Shown here in pieces: positions 1 through 8,961 of a stretch of DNA of 42,943 bases. The DNA lies in contig NZ_JAQGLG010000170.1 in assembly GCF_028292965.1 (NCBI RefSeq), positions 1 through 42,943 of the forward strand, given 5' to 3'. The first letter of the stretch is position 1, and every line of letters begins with the position of its first letter. The position numbers and the translations under genes were made by a program. The DNA comes from Sphingomonas bacterium. Lineage in GTDB: Bacteria > Pseudomonadota > Alphaproteobacteria > Sphingomonadales > Sphingomonadaceae. The notes under the pieces were generated by a model, which was given only the letters and a program-made list of their open reading frames with translations, made no database searches and was not told where the DNA came from.

Positions 1-115
1 TCGAGGGTGTCGATCTGTCACCGCCCGAGCCGGCCCAACACGGTTTCGGTTTTTAGACTAAAAGGCGTGTCCGCTTCGCCGCGGGCGGCCAGTATCAAAG
101 ATGTGCTTTGAAAAC

Positions 116-190
116 TGGAGCGGGCGAAGGGATTCGAACCCTCGACCCCAACCTTGGCAAGGTTGTGCTCTACCCCTGAGCTACGCCCGC
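116..190 (-). tRNA. tRNA-Gly (GCC), CCA encoded
   Basis: Read on the minus strand this folds as a complete cloverleaf: acceptor GCGGGCG paired with CGCCCGC, D arm GCTC/GAGC, anticodon stem CAACC/GGTTG around loop TTGCCAA (anticodon GCC), and T arm GAGGG-TTCGAAT-CCCTT. The discriminator is T, followed directly by CCA at 118-116, so the 3' end is genomically encoded. There is no long variable arm, as expected for glycine. Confidence 0.97.
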
Positions 191-359
191 TCTGGCGCCA
201 TCGCCCGGAGAGACCGGGCGGGGTAAGGCGGCGGCCTCTAGCAGCGACCGTCGAACCCCGCAAGCCCTGCATCGCAGAGTCCAAAAAGCCTTGGCTTGGC
301 GGCCCTAGCAACCACATAAGGCGATATCGACGAGCAATGGCACACGCAAAGGAACGATC

Positions 360-1271
360 TTGGCTACCCTGGGAATGAGCACCGCCGAACGCGAAGCCGT
401 CGAAGCCTTCCGCCGCGACGTCGTCGACCCGTCGATGACGAACCTCGTGCTGATCGATTTCTGGGCGGAATGGTGCGGCCCGTGCAAGGCGCTTTCACCG
501 ATCATCGAGAAGGTCGCGGCCGATTATGCGTCGAAGGGCGTGCTGCTGGCTAAGATCGATACCGACAAGAATCAGTTCATCGCCGCCCAGTTCCAGATCA
601 AGTCGATCCCGACCGTCTATGCCATGTTCCAGGGCCAGCTCGTCGCCGACCTGTCGACCGCGCGGACCGAGACGCAGATCAAGACGATGCTCGACCAGAT
701 CCTGCGCCAGCTGCCGATCAAGAGCGAGGAGGCCGACGTCGAGGCCGAGCTCGAGCCGCTGATCGCCCAGGCCGAGCAGGTGCTGGCGGAGGGTGATGCC
801 GAAGGTGCGCTGGCTGGCTTCCAGCAACTCTCCCAGATCGCGCCCGACCATCCTGGCATTGAATCGGGCCGCATCCGCGCGCTGGTCGCAACCGGCCGGC
901 TCGACGAGGCTGAGGCCTCGCTCGCCGCCGTGCCGGAGGAAGCGGCCAATACGCCCGAGATCGAGCGTGCCCGTGCCGCGCTGACGCTGGCGCGGGACGC
1001 CAAGCCGGTCGATGATCTGTCCGGCCTGGCCGCCGATGTCGCGGCACATCCCGACGACCATACCATGCGCTTCGAGCTGGCCGGCGGGCAGATGGCGGCG
1101 GGCGATCGTGACGCGGCGGCCGATTCGCTGCTCGCGATCATCGCCGCCGAGCGCGACTGGAACGAGGGCGCGGCGCGTACCCAGCTGCTCAAACTGTTCG
1201 AAGTGGTCGGGTTGGAGGATCCGTGGGTTTCGGCACAACGCCGCAAGCTCTCGGCGATCCTGTTCGGATGA
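360..1271 (+). CDS. thioredoxin-TPR protein (YbbN/CnoX-like co-chaperone)
   Basis: This 303-residue protein has an N-terminal thioredoxin fold with the active-site motif WCGPC (Cys39, Cys42) and the cis-proline motif SIPTVY (Pro84). A helical region from about 125 to the end resembles the TPR-like tail of YbbN/CnoX. Family members combine a thioredoxin fold with client holding. E. coli CnoX lacks the CxxC pair, whereas this one keeps it and may be redox active. The chosen start is TTG at 360, six bases after AAAGGA (348-353). The in-frame ATG at 375 is the alternative but has no good ribosome-binding site. The stop overlaps the next gene's ATG, so the two are probably translated together. No signal peptide is visible, so it is probably cytoplasmic. 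Confidence 0.9.
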   Translation: MATLGMSTAEREAVEAFRRDVVDPSMTNLVLIDFWAEWCGPCKALSPIIEKVAADYASKGVLLAKIDTDKNQFIAAQFQIKSIPTVYAMFQGQLVADLSTARTETQIKTMLDQILRQLPIKSEEADVEAELEPLIAQAEQVLAEGDAEGALAGFQQLSQIAPDHPGIESGRIRALVATGRLDEAEASLAAVPEEAANTPEIERARAALTLARDAKPVDDLSGLAADVAAHPDDHTMRFELAGGQMAAGDRDAAADSLLAIIAAERDWNEGAARTQLLKLFEVVGLEDPWVSAQRRKLSAILFG

Positions 1272-1897
1272 CCACCGCGACGAAGACCATGCGCCTGTCG
1301 GTCTTCCCGCTAGCCGGCGCGTTGCTCTTCCCGGGCATGCATCTGCCGCTGCATATCTTCGAGCCGCGATATCGCGCGCTGGTCAGCGACGCGATGGCGC
1401 GCGACCGGCGCATCGGCATGATCCAGCCGCGTCCGGGTCCGGAGAGCGACCGGCCGGCGCTGTTCGATATTGGCTGCGTCGGCAAGATCGCCGAGGTCGA
1501 GGCGCTCGATGACGGGCGCTACAACCTGATTCTGCAGGGCCTGTCGCTGTTCCGCATCGCGCGCGAGCTCGACGTCACCACGCCATTCCGCCAGGTCGAG
1601 GCCGAATTGCTGGCGCAGGAAAGCGACCAGACGCTGTCGCTGTCGCGCCGCGCCGCGCTGGAGATCGAATCGCGCCGTTTCGCCGATGCGCAAGGTTATG
1701 CCGTCGACTGGGAGGCGGTGACCCGGCTCGATGACGAGGCGCTGGTCAACGGCATCGCCCAGATCGCGCCGTTCGACGTCGCCGCCAAACAGGCGCTGCT
1801 CGAAGCCGACGAGATCGAGGAGCGCGCCGAGCTGATCATCCAGCTGATGCAGTTCTTCAGGCGGCATGATGGTGAGGATTCGGTGACGCTGCAGTGA
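1268..1897 (+). CDS. Lon N-terminal (LON substrate-binding) domain protein
   Basis: This 209-residue protein resembles the isolated substrate-binding domain of Lon protease. It opens with the beta-rich LPLHIFEPRY motif near residue 30, followed by GMIQPRP and the GRYNLILQG segment, then a helical C-terminal part. There is no AAA+ or protease domain, so it is not Lon itself. Stand-alone LON-domain proteins are common in proteobacteria and their role is poorly defined. The ATG overlaps the stop of the thioredoxin-TPR gene (ATGA), which sets the start and suggests a two-gene quality-control operon; that role is inference. Confidence 0.9.
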   Translation: MTTATKTMRLSVFPLAGALLFPGMHLPLHIFEPRYRALVSDAMARDRRIGMIQPRPGPESDRPALFDIGCVGKIAEVEALDDGRYNLILQGLSLFRIARELDVTTPFRQVEAELLAQESDQTLSLSRRAALEIESRRFADAQGYAVDWEAVTRLDDEALVNGIAQIAPFDVAAKQALLEADEIEERAELIIQLMQFFRRHDGEDSVTLQ

Positions 1898-1937
1898 GTG
1901 AGGGCGCGGCATAATGCCGTTTTACTCGCTCTTTTCT

Positions 1938-2033
1938 CGTCACCCCGGACTTGTTCCGGGGTCCACCGTGCCGCAAACTAAAAGGTCAATGCGCGTGCGG
2001 AGCGGTGGATGCCGGAACAAGTCCGGCATGACG
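1938..2033. repeat. intergenic inverted repeat, dispersed family
   Basis: Two 31-base arms (1938-1968 and 2003-2033) are reverse complements with 4 mismatches, separated by 34 bases. The core is CCGGACTTGTTCCGG-like. A further partial copy of the right arm, identical over 20 bases, lies at 42819-42838. It sits between two convergent genes, where such elements are tolerated and may act as a bidirectional terminator. The rest of the 1898-2091 gap holds nothing else I recognise. Confidence 0.7.
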
Positions 2034-2091
2034 ATTGAGCTTGTGGGTAGCAACGCTTTGCCAAGCTTGGTCCTGGCAGCACTGGCCCAGC

Positions 2092-3309
2092 CTAGACCGT
2101 CAGGCCCTGCAGCAACCGCGGCACGTCGCCGCTTTCGCCGCGTGCCTCGGCCATGAAGCGGTGCTTGAGCGGCGGGAGTTTCTCCACCGCCGACAAGCCG
2201 AAGCGGCGCACGACGCTGGCCGTGCGGCCCGGGATACCGAACAGGCGGGTCAGGCCGTCGGTGGCGATCGACACCATCAGCGTGTCGAGACTGCGCCAGC
2301 GGTCGTAGCGGGCGAGCAGTTGCGCGTCGCCGAGGTCCAGCCCGAGGCGTTTGCCCTCGACCAGCACCTCGACCAGGGTCGCGACATCGCGGAAGCCGAC
2401 ATTGACGCCCTGGCCCGCGATCGGATGGATGCCGTGCGCGGCGTCGCCGACCAGCGCGAGCCGCTCGGCGGTGATCTTGGCGGCGTGGTGGAAGCTGAGC
2501 GGATAGCTCGACCGGGGGCCGAGCGGGCCGAGCTTGCCGAGGAACCCGCCCATCATCTTCTCGGCTTCGGCGAGCACGCCGCGATCGGACAGCTTCATCA
2601 TGCCCGCCGCATCGCCGCCCTTGACCGTCCAGACGATCGCCGAGCGATGGCCTTGTTCGTCATCGTTGAGCGGCAGGATGGCGAACGGACCCTGCGGATA
2701 GAAAATCTCGAACGCGACATTCTCGTGGCTGCGCTGGTGATGCAGCGAGGTGACGATCGCGGCGTGGTCATAGGTCCAGCGTGCGACGCGCAGGCCGGCC
2801 GCCTCGCGCGTCGGCGAGTTGCGTCCTTCCGCGGCGACCAGCAACGGCGCGCGCACCACGGCACCACTGCTGAGCGTCGCGACGACGCCGTGCGGGCCGC
2901 GATCGACCTTCACCGCGCGCGTCTTCATGCGCAGGTCGACGTTCGGCGCGGCCAAAGCGGCGGCGTAGAGCGCGCCGCGCAGATAGCGGTTCTCGAACAT
3001 GTGGCCGAGCGCGCCCTCGCCCTCATCCGGCACGAAATCGAGCTTGCCCGGATCGAGCCCGTCGCTGACCCTGATGCCCTTGATCGGGCAACCCCGGTCG
3101 CGAATGCGGTCGATCACCCCGATTGCCTCGAGCATGCGCCACGGCGCGCTGGCGATCGCCGAGGCGCGGCCGTCGAAGCCGGCGGCGAGAATCACCTCGG
3201 GGTCGGCAATGTCGATGACGATCGAGGTCAGGCCATGCGCGTCGAGCGCCACGGCCAGCGCGCTCCCGACTAGGCCACCACCGAGAATGAGCACATCAGC
3301 CTGATCCAT
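2092..3309 (-). CDS. UbiH/UbiF/COQ6-family FAD-dependent hydroxylase
   Basis: This 405-residue flavoprotein monooxygenase has the N-terminal dinucleotide-binding motif GGGLVGSALA (about residues 10-19). Near residue 290 it has the second FAD motif GDAAHGIHPIAGQGVN, which is the signature of the ubiquinone-biosynthesis hydroxylases UbiH, UbiF, UbiI and COQ6. Family members hydroxylate the ring of a polyprenyl-phenol intermediate at the inner membrane. The exact ring position (C1, C5 or C6) cannot be assigned from sequence alone. It stands alone, divergent from ftsK, and ends convergently with the LON-domain gene across a repeat-bearing gap. Confidence 0.88.
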   Translation of the reverse strand: MDQADVLILGGGLVGSALAVALDAHGLTSIVIDIADPEVILAAGFDGRASAIASAPWRMLEAIGVIDRIRDRGCPIKGIRVSDGLDPGKLDFVPDEGEGALGHMFENRYLRGALYAAALAAPNVDLRMKTRAVKVDRGPHGVVATLSSGAVVRAPLLVAAEGRNSPTREAAGLRVARWTYDHAAIVTSLHHQRSHENVAFEIFYPQGPFAILPLNDDEQGHRSAIVWTVKGGDAAGMMKLSDRGVLAEAEKMMGGFLGKLGPLGPRSSYPLSFHHAAKITAERLALVGDAAHGIHPIAGQGVNVGFRDVATLVEVLVEGKRLGLDLGDAQLLARYDRWRSLDTLMVSIATDGLTRLFGIPGRTASVVRRFGLSAVEKLPPLKHRFMAEARGESGDVPRLLQGLTV

Positions 3310-3354
3310 GGGTGATCCCTAGCGCCGTGCGGGGGCGCTGCCAATGCGTCCGCC

Positions 3355-3383
3355 TTGACGGCGGACTCCTGAAAGACGATGAT
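3355..3383 (+). promoter_or_regulatory. possible sigma-70 promoter for ftsK
   Basis: TTGACG at 3355-3360 and GATGAT at 3378-3383 are separated by 17 bases, giving a good -35 and a moderate -10 (4 of 6). The -10 overlaps the ATG at 3379. If this promoter is used, translation must start downstream, at the ATG at 3421. The call rests on sequence pattern only. Confidence 0.4.
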
Positions 3384-3420
3384 TCCGCGGGTACAGACAG
3401 CGAACATCGAAGGATCGATT

Positions 3421-5724
3421 ATGGCGAGCCGCGCGCGACCGGCATTGTGGCGCGAGACGGTCAAGGCCGGGGCGGCGCGCAGCGGACAGCTCCTTGTGGC
3501 GCTGGCGTTGTACGCGGCGGCCGCGCTGATGGCGATCGCGCTGGCCAGCTATCATTCGGGCGATCCGTCGTTCAACACCGCCTCGGGCGGGCCGGCGCTC
3601 AACTGGCTGGGCCTGCCCGGCGCGTGGTTCGCCGACATCGCCTTCATGGCGCTGGGGCTGCCGGTCGCGCTGCTGTTGCCGATCGTGGCGATCATCGCGA
3701 CGCGGGTGTGGCGCGGCGTGCCGATCGGGCGCTGGCAGTTGATGCTGTTGCTGGCCGTTCTTGGTGCCGGGCTGATGGCAACGACCTTCACCTTGCTGTC
3801 GAGCGGCGCCGTCAGCGCGCTGTCGGCCGGTTGGGGCGGACTGATCGGCTTTGCCGGCAACGGCGCACTGCACGCCGCGATCGACCTGATCGGCAATCCG
3901 ATGGCGATTCGCTGGACCGCGCGCGGCGTCGCGCTGCTCACCGGCCTGGGCGGCGTGGCGATCTGGGCATGGAGCGTGACGATCGATGGCGGGCTGCCGC
4001 GCTGGCGCCCGGCTTTGCCGCGCCCGTCACGTGCCAACCGCCCCGAGTCGGAACAGGAATTGCTGCCGCCCGAACCGCAGCGCAAGGTGCAACCCGCGCC
4101 CCGCGCCGTCGCCATGCCCGATGCCCGGCCCGGCCCGGTGATCGCCGAGCGCAACCTCAATCCCGCGGTGGCCAAGACCAAACCGGCCAAGCAGGCCTCG
4201 TTCGACCTCGGCGACAACAGCGTGCTGCCGTCGCTCGACCTGCTCAAGGCGGGACCGCCATCCAAGGGAACGCCGATCGACAAGGCCGCGCTGGAGCGCA
4301 ATGCCCGGCTGCTCGAATCGGTGCTCGACGATTTCCACGTCAAGGGATCGATCATCAACGTCCGCCCAGGTCCGGTGGTGACGATGTACGAGCTCGAGCC
4401 GGCCTCGGGCATCAAGGCCAGCCGCGTGGTGTCGCTGGCCGACGATATCGCGCGCAACATGTCGGCGGTGTCGGCGCGCGTCGCGACGATCCCCGGGCGC
4501 ACCGTGATCGGTATCGAGCTGCCCAATGCGCGGCGCGAGATGGTCAATCTGCACGAACTGATCGGCTCGCAATCGTTCGAGGATCAGAGCGCGTCGCTGC
4601 CTTTGGTCCTGGGCAAGAACATTGCCGGCGACCCCGTCATCTCCGACCTCGCGCCGATGCCGCATCTGCTGATCGCCGGCACCACCGGCTCGGGCAAGTC
4701 GGTCGGGCTCAACTGCATGATCCTGTCGCTGCTGTACCGGTTGAAGCCGGACCAGTGCAAAATGATCATGATCGATCCCAAGATGCTCGAGCTGAGCATG
4801 TATGAGGACATCCCGCATCTGCTTGCCCCCGTCGTCACCGACCCGGCCAAGGCGGTGCGCGCCTTGAAGTGGGCGGTCGAGCAGATGGAGGACCGCTACC
4901 GGCAGATGTCGTCGGTCGGCGTGCGCAGCCTGGCCAGCTTCAACGAGAAGGTGAAGGCGGCGCGCGCCAAGGGCCAGCCGATGGGGCGCAAGGTGCAGAC
5001 CGGCTATCATCCCGACAGCGGCCAGCCGGTCTATGAGGAGGAGCAGCTCGACTATCAGCCGCTGCCGCAGATCGTCATCGTCGTCGACGAGCTGGCCGAT
5101 CTGATGATGACCGCCGGCAAGGAAGTCGAATTCCTCATCCAGCGCCTCGCGCAAAAGGCCCGCGCCGCCGGCATCCACCTGATCCTGGCGACGCAGCGGC
5201 CGTCGGTCGACGTCATCACCGGCGTGATCAAGGCCAATCTGCCGACGCGGATCAGCTTCCACGTCACCTCCAAGATCGATTCGCGTACCATTCTCGGCGA
5301 GCAGGGCGCGGAGCAACTGCTCGGCAAGGGCGACATGCTCTACATGCCCGGCGGACGCGGCGTGGTGCGTGTGCACGGGCCGTTCGTGAGCGACGACGAG
5401 GTGCGTGCGGTGGCCGATCACTGGCGCGCCCAAGGTCAGCCCGATTACGTCCAGTCGGTCACCGAGGAGCCGGAGGACGGCTTCATGCTCGACGGCGCGC
5501 CAACGGGGGAGGATTCGGCCGAGGACCAGCAATATCGCGCCGCGATCCAGCTCGTCGTCGAGAGCCAGAAGGCCTCGACCTCGTGGCTGCAGCGCCAGTT
5601 GCGCGTCGGCTATAACAGCGCGGCGCGACTGATCGAGCGCATGGAGAAGGACGGCATCGTCGGCCGCCCGGACCATGTGGGCCGTCGCGAGGTGCTGCGC
5701 GATCGCGACGGGAACCCGTTATAG
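3421..5724 (+). CDS. ftsK: DNA translocase FtsK
   Basis: This 767-residue septal DNA pump moves chromosome dimers and termini through the closing septum and activates XerCD at dif. The N-terminal 180 residues contain four hydrophobic segments that anchor it in the inner membrane. A short Pro/Ala/Arg-rich linker follows; it is shorter than that of E. coli FtsK. The motor has Walker A GTTGSGKS near residue 420 and Walker B IVIVVDELADL near 551. The C-terminal gamma winged helix (about 700-767) contains STSWLQRQLRVGYNSAARL. I chose ATG 3421 because AAGGA lies 6 bases upstream (3410-3414); the in-frame ATG at 3379 lacks a comparable site. Confidence 0.97.
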   Translation: MASRARPALWRETVKAGAARSGQLLVALALYAAAALMAIALASYHSGDPSFNTASGGPALNWLGLPGAWFADIAFMALGLPVALLLPIVAIIATRVWRGVPIGRWQLMLLLAVLGAGLMATTFTLLSSGAVSALSAGWGGLIGFAGNGALHAAIDLIGNPMAIRWTARGVALLTGLGGVAIWAWSVTIDGGLPRWRPALPRPSRANRPESEQELLPPEPQRKVQPAPRAVAMPDARPGPVIAERNLNPAVAKTKPAKQASFDLGDNSVLPSLDLLKAGPPSKGTPIDKAALERNARLLESVLDDFHVKGSIINVRPGPVVTMYELEPASGIKASRVVSLADDIARNMSAVSARVATIPGRTVIGIELPNARREMVNLHELIGSQSFEDQSASLPLVLGKNIAGDPVISDLAPMPHLLIAGTTGSGKSVGLNCMILSLLYRLKPDQCKMIMIDPKMLELSMYEDIPHLLAPVVTDPAKAVRALKWAVEQMEDRYRQMSSVGVRSLASFNEKVKAARAKGQPMGRKVQTGYHPDSGQPVYEEEQLDYQPLPQIVIVVDELADLMMTAGKEVEFLIQRLAQKARAAGIHLILATQRPSVDVITGVIKANLPTRISFHVTSKIDSRTILGEQGAEQLLGKGDMLYMPGGRGVVRVHGPFVSDDEVRAVADHWRAQGQPDYVQSVTEEPEDGFMLDGAPTGEDSAEDQQYRAAIQLVVESQKASTSWLQRQLRVGYNSAARLIERMEKDGIVGRPDHVGRREVLRDRDGNPL

Positions 5725-5787
5725 CGCGGGCGGTTCAGCACGGGTTCAATCCTCACCCGGCAGTGCCGACGATCTGAATTCGGGAGA

Positions 5788-6408
5788 ATGTTCGTGTTTC
5801 TTCGCCTTACCCCAGCGCTGGCGCTCATCGCCGCGCCGGTCGCGATCGCCGCGCCGGCACCGGTGTCGGGCGACCTCGCGCTGGTCCAGCGGCATCTCCA
5901 GTCGGTCGAGACGATGACTGCGGCGTTCAGCCAGACCGACCGCGCCGGCAAGGTGCTGACCGGCACGCTGACGCTCAAGAAGCCGGGCAGGATCCGCTTC
6001 CAGTACCAGCAGGGCGTGCCGATCCTGATCGTCGGGGACGGCAAGGCGCTGACCTTCATCGATTACTCGGTGAAGCAGGTGCAGCGCTGGCCGATCGGCA
6101 ATTCGCCGCTCGGGATCTTGCTCGACCCGTCGCGTGACATGAGCAAGGTGGCGCGCATCGTCGATGGCGGCGATCCGCGCATCGTCTCGGTCGACGCATC
6201 CGATCCGCGCCATCCCGAATATGGCCGCATCAACATGATCTTCGTGCGCGATGCCGGTGCGCCGGCGGGCCTGATGCTGACCGGATGGGTCGCGCTCGAT
6301 TCGCAGAACAACCGCACCACGGTCCGGCTGTCGAATCAGCGTTTCAACGCCCCGGTGAGCGACGGAACGTTCCGCTGGAACGACCCACGCCCGAATTCGC
6401 ACAAATGA
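5788..6408 (+). CDS. lolA: outer-membrane lipoprotein carrier protein LolA
   Basis: This 206-residue periplasmic chaperone takes lipoproteins from LolCDE at the inner membrane and delivers them to the outer membrane. A cleavable signal peptide of about 21 residues ends near AIAAPAP. The mature part shows the LolA pattern: TMTAAFSQ near 50, GTLTLKKPGRIRFQY near 68, and alternating strands with DPRHPEYGRI. GGGAG ends one base before ATG 5788, which is too close, so GTG 5794 (7 bases from GGAG) could be the real start. The gene follows ftsK by 63 bases on the same strand and may share its transcript. Confidence 0.92.
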   Translation: MFVFLRLTPALALIAAPVAIAAPAPVSGDLALVQRHLQSVETMTAAFSQTDRAGKVLTGTLTLKKPGRIRFQYQQGVPILIVGDGKALTFIDYSVKQVQRWPIGNSPLGILLDPSRDMSKVARIVDGGDPRIVSVDASDPRHPEYGRINMIFVRDAGAPAGLMLTGWVALDSQNNRTTVRLSNQRFNAPVSDGTFRWNDPRPNSHK

Positions 6409-6548
6409 TCGGTGGCTCGTTCATATAGGCGACAGGTTCGCGGGCCTAGAAGCGGTGTCGCGGATGGAGCCGCCGGGATTTTCCCCCTGTTGCCCGGCCA
6501 TACTCCTTCCCGCCTGCGTGACGAACGCTAGGTTGGCCCTCGCTCCAT

Positions 6549-6575
6549 GCCCCCGGAGCGGGGGCCTTTCCTTTT
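6549..6575 (+). terminator. intrinsic terminator-like hairpin
   Basis: GCCCCC (6549-6554) pairs with GGGGGC (6560-6565) across a 5-base loop and is followed by CTTTCCTTTT. The stem is GC-only and the tail is T-rich on the plus strand. It lies 140 bases after lolA and 50 before xthA, so it could end the ftsK-lolA transcript or a short RNA made in this gap (see findings). Confidence 0.55.
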
Positions 6576-6623
6576 CCGGCATCGGGGTGGCGCACGCGAC
6601 GTTACGGGATTACATCGCGCGCC

Positions 6624-7424
6624 ATGCCTTCCCCCCAGACGCTTAAGATCGTTTCCTGGAACATCAACTCGGTGCGGTTCCGCATCGAGATCGTCGAGCG
6701 CTTCCTGCGCGACGTGCGGCCCGACATCTTGTGCCTGCAGGAAACCAAGGTGATCGACGGGGATTTCCCGGCCGCGCCGTTTCGCGCGCTGGGTTATCCG
6801 CATGTCATCCTCCACGGCCAGCGCATGCACCACGGCGTGGCGATCATCAGCCGTGTACCGGTGGTCGAAGACGACCGCTTCGACTGGCAGGCCAATCGCG
6901 AGGCGCGGCATGTCGGGGTGCGGCTGCCCAACGGGACGAGACTGGAGAATGTCTACGTGCCCGCGGGCGGCGACGTGCCCGACCGCGAGGTCAATCCCAA
7001 GTTCGGCCAGAAGCTCGACTTCATCGAACGCATGACGCGCTGGTCCGAGTCGCTGACGGTGCCGACGATCCTGGTCGGCGACCTCAACATCGCGCCGCTC
7101 GAATCGGATGTATGGAGCCACAAGCAATTGCTGAACGTGGTCAGCCATACGCCGATCGAGGTCGATGCGATGAGCCGGCTCAAGGCGTCGAACAGCTGGG
7201 TCGATCTCGGCCGCCATTTCAAGCCTGCGCCGGAGCGGCTGTTCACCTGGTGGAGCTACCGCGCCACCGACCGGCTCGCCTCGGATCGCGGGCGCCGCCT
7301 CGACCATATGTGGGCGACCGCCGATGTCGCGGCCACTGCGCTGGACCACACGGTGTTCGAGGATTGCCGGGACTGGCTCAAGCCCTCGGACCATGTTCCG
7401 ATCATGACCGAATTTGCTCTGTGA
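6624..7424 (+). CDS. xthA: exodeoxyribonuclease III
   Basis: This 266-residue AP endonuclease and 3'-5' exonuclease of base-excision repair belongs to the endonuclease/exonuclease/phosphatase fold. The catalytic motifs are all present: WNINSVR near residue 13, LCLQETK near 37, the GDLNIAP pair near 153, RRLDHMW near 228 and the C-terminal SDHVP. The length matches XthA (about 260-270). No strong ribosome-binding site precedes ATG 6624, but the conserved N-terminus starts here. Its stop overlaps the GTG start of ribA (GTGA), so the two are likely co-translated. Confidence 0.95.
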   Translation: MPSPQTLKIVSWNINSVRFRIEIVERFLRDVRPDILCLQETKVIDGDFPAAPFRALGYPHVILHGQRMHHGVAIISRVPVVEDDRFDWQANREARHVGVRLPNGTRLENVYVPAGGDVPDREVNPKFGQKLDFIERMTRWSESLTVPTILVGDLNIAPLESDVWSHKQLLNVVSHTPIEVDAMSRLKASNSWVDLGRHFKPAPERLFTWWSYRATDRLASDRGRRLDHMWATADVAATALDHTVFEDCRDWLKPSDHVPIMTEFAL

Positions 7425-8494
7425 CAGGCGGCATCAGCGATCCGCACAAGACCGCGCTGGCAATCGACGCGCTGCGCCGTGGCTGGCCGGTGGCGATCGC
7501 CGGCCCCGATGGCACATTGGCGCTGCTGCCGATCGAAACCGCCGATCCGGTGCGGCTGACGGCGTTCGACCCCACCGACGAAGCGCCGGTGCTGATCTCG
7601 GCCGGGCGTGCCGCGACGCTGAAGCTCGCCAATCAGCTCGACGCGGCCGTGCCCGACGCGCCGGTGCTGATCGAGCGCGTGCCGTGGCTCGACTTTGCCA
7701 TGGCCACCGCATTGGCCGATCCGCAGTTCGACCTGCAAACGCCGCTCAAGGGCCCGTTCCATGCCATCCACCTCGATGCGCGCGAGGCGGGCTCCGCAGC
7801 GTTGCGGCTGGCGCGGATCGCCGGGGTCCTGCCCGCGTTCTTCGCGCACCCCGGCGGCGACGCGGCGCTGGTGCTGACGCCGGGCGATATCGACGCGCAT
7901 GAGGACGCCGTGCGGCTGAGCATCGCAACGCGTGCGCATCTGCCGGTCGATGGGGCGGAGAGCGCCGAGATCGTCGCCTTTCGCACGCCGGAGATGCCGG
8001 GCGAGCATGTCGCGCTGCTGATCGGTTCGCCTAATGGCCAGCCACCCCTGGTCCGGCTGCACAGCGAATGCCTGACCGGCGATGTGCTCGGCAGCCTCAA
8101 ATGCGATTGCGGGCCGCAGCTCCATGCCGCGATCCGCGCGATCGAGGCGAGCGGCTGGGGCATCCTGCTCTATCTGCGCCAGGAGGGGCGTGGCATCGGC
8201 CTGGTCAACAAGCTGCGCGCCTATGCCCTGCAGGATCAGGGGTTCGACACGGTCGATGCCAATACGCGACTCGGCTTCGCGGTCGATTCGCGCAATTTCG
8301 CCGTGGCGGCGCGAATGCTGACCCTGCTCGGCCAGGACAAGGTGCGCTTGTTGACCAACAATCCGGAGAAGGTTGCGCAACTCGAGGCGGCGGGGATCGC
8401 CGTGGTCGAGCGCGTGCCGCACATCCTGCCCGCCAATCCGTTCAACGAGCGCTATCTCGCAACCAAGCGCGACCGGACCGGCCACCAGTTCTAG
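7421..8494 (+). CDS. ribA: GTP cyclohydrolase II with N-terminal extension
   Basis: This 357-residue enzyme opens GTP to 2,5-diamino-6-ribosylamino-4-pyrimidinone 5'-phosphate, the first step of riboflavin synthesis. The catalytic domain fills the C-terminal half: the zinc ligands are in SECLTGD and SLKCDCGPQ (near residues 212-228), followed by [12 protein letters not shown] and the C-terminal NPEKV segment. About 165 residues precede it that do not resemble a RibB domain (no obvious catalytic RxxGD/EDExD motifs). Such extended forms are known in alphaproteobacteria. The GTG at 7421 overlaps the xthA stop and is the only sensible start, because upstream in-frame sequence is xthA read in another frame. 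Confidence 0.92.
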   Translation: MTGGISDPHKTALAIDALRRGWPVAIAGPDGTLALLPIETADPVRLTAFDPTDEAPVLISAGRAATLKLANQLDAAVPDAPVLIERVPWLDFAMATALADPQFDLQTPLKGPFHAIHLDAREAGSAALRLARIAGVLPAFFAHPGGDAALVLTPGDIDAHEDAVRLSIATRAHLPVDGAESAEIVAFRTPEMPGEHVALLIGSPNGQPPLVRLHSECLTGDVLGSLKCDCGPQLHAAIRAIEASGWGILLYLRQEGRGIGLVNKLRAYALQDQGFDTVDANTRLGFAVDSRNFAVAARMLTLLGQDKVRLLTNNPEKVAQLEAAGIAVVERVPHILPANPFNERYLATKRDRTGHQF

Positions 8495-8961
8495 ACGCGC
8501 GATGGGCGCTCCCGCCCGGCTAAAGTACAGCGCAAGTCACGAGCCTCGATACGGCGAAGAATAGCGGGTATTTTGCGAGCCCCATGGCGCGATTTTTTGT
8601 GCGCGCGCGCGTGCCCATCGGCAAGATGCCGCACAGTATCGAGCGCGGAATCCAGCATGTATCTATCGCGCGAGCATTGCGCTGCGCCGATCCGTCGATC
8701 GACGAAGACCAAGCGTTTGCTTGAGCAATTATGCGAATATTGCCGGCTTTTTCCTGGCTCAACCTGTCGCACGCGGAGCGACGATCGCCGCGCTTCCAAC
8801 GACCAGGGGTATCCGTGTTCCGACGATGAGAAGGAGCGCGACCTGCATCCGGTATGGGCACAGATTCGCAATAGCTATGGGCCAGCCGCAGGGAAATTGA
8901 ATCGGCACACGGTTTGCCGCGCATCCAAAGCTGTCACCCCTGCGCCGATCGGCCAGCGACC
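8495..8961. other. 467-base gap without a supported gene
   Basis: This stretch looks less GC-rich than its neighbours and lies between ribA and the HAD gene. Short open frames exist on both strands, for example 8584-8724 on the plus strand (46 codons). None has a convincing start site, family motif or coding-like composition. One plus-strand frame around 8731-8829 reads SHAERRSPRFQRPG, vaguely like the opening of a PilZ domain, but it is cut short by a stop. It may be decayed sequence or an untranslated RNA region. Confidence 0.4.

Noticed and set aside
1914..2156. Small plus-strand frame reading RHPGLVPGSTV and GGCRNKSGMT
   Set aside because: Its sequence is the translation of the dispersed inverted repeat, not of a protein family.
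2035..3273. Long plus-strand frame opposite the UbiH-type gene
   Set aside because: It is antisense to a complete flavoprotein with clear motifs and has no family features of its own. High-GC DNA produces such frames.
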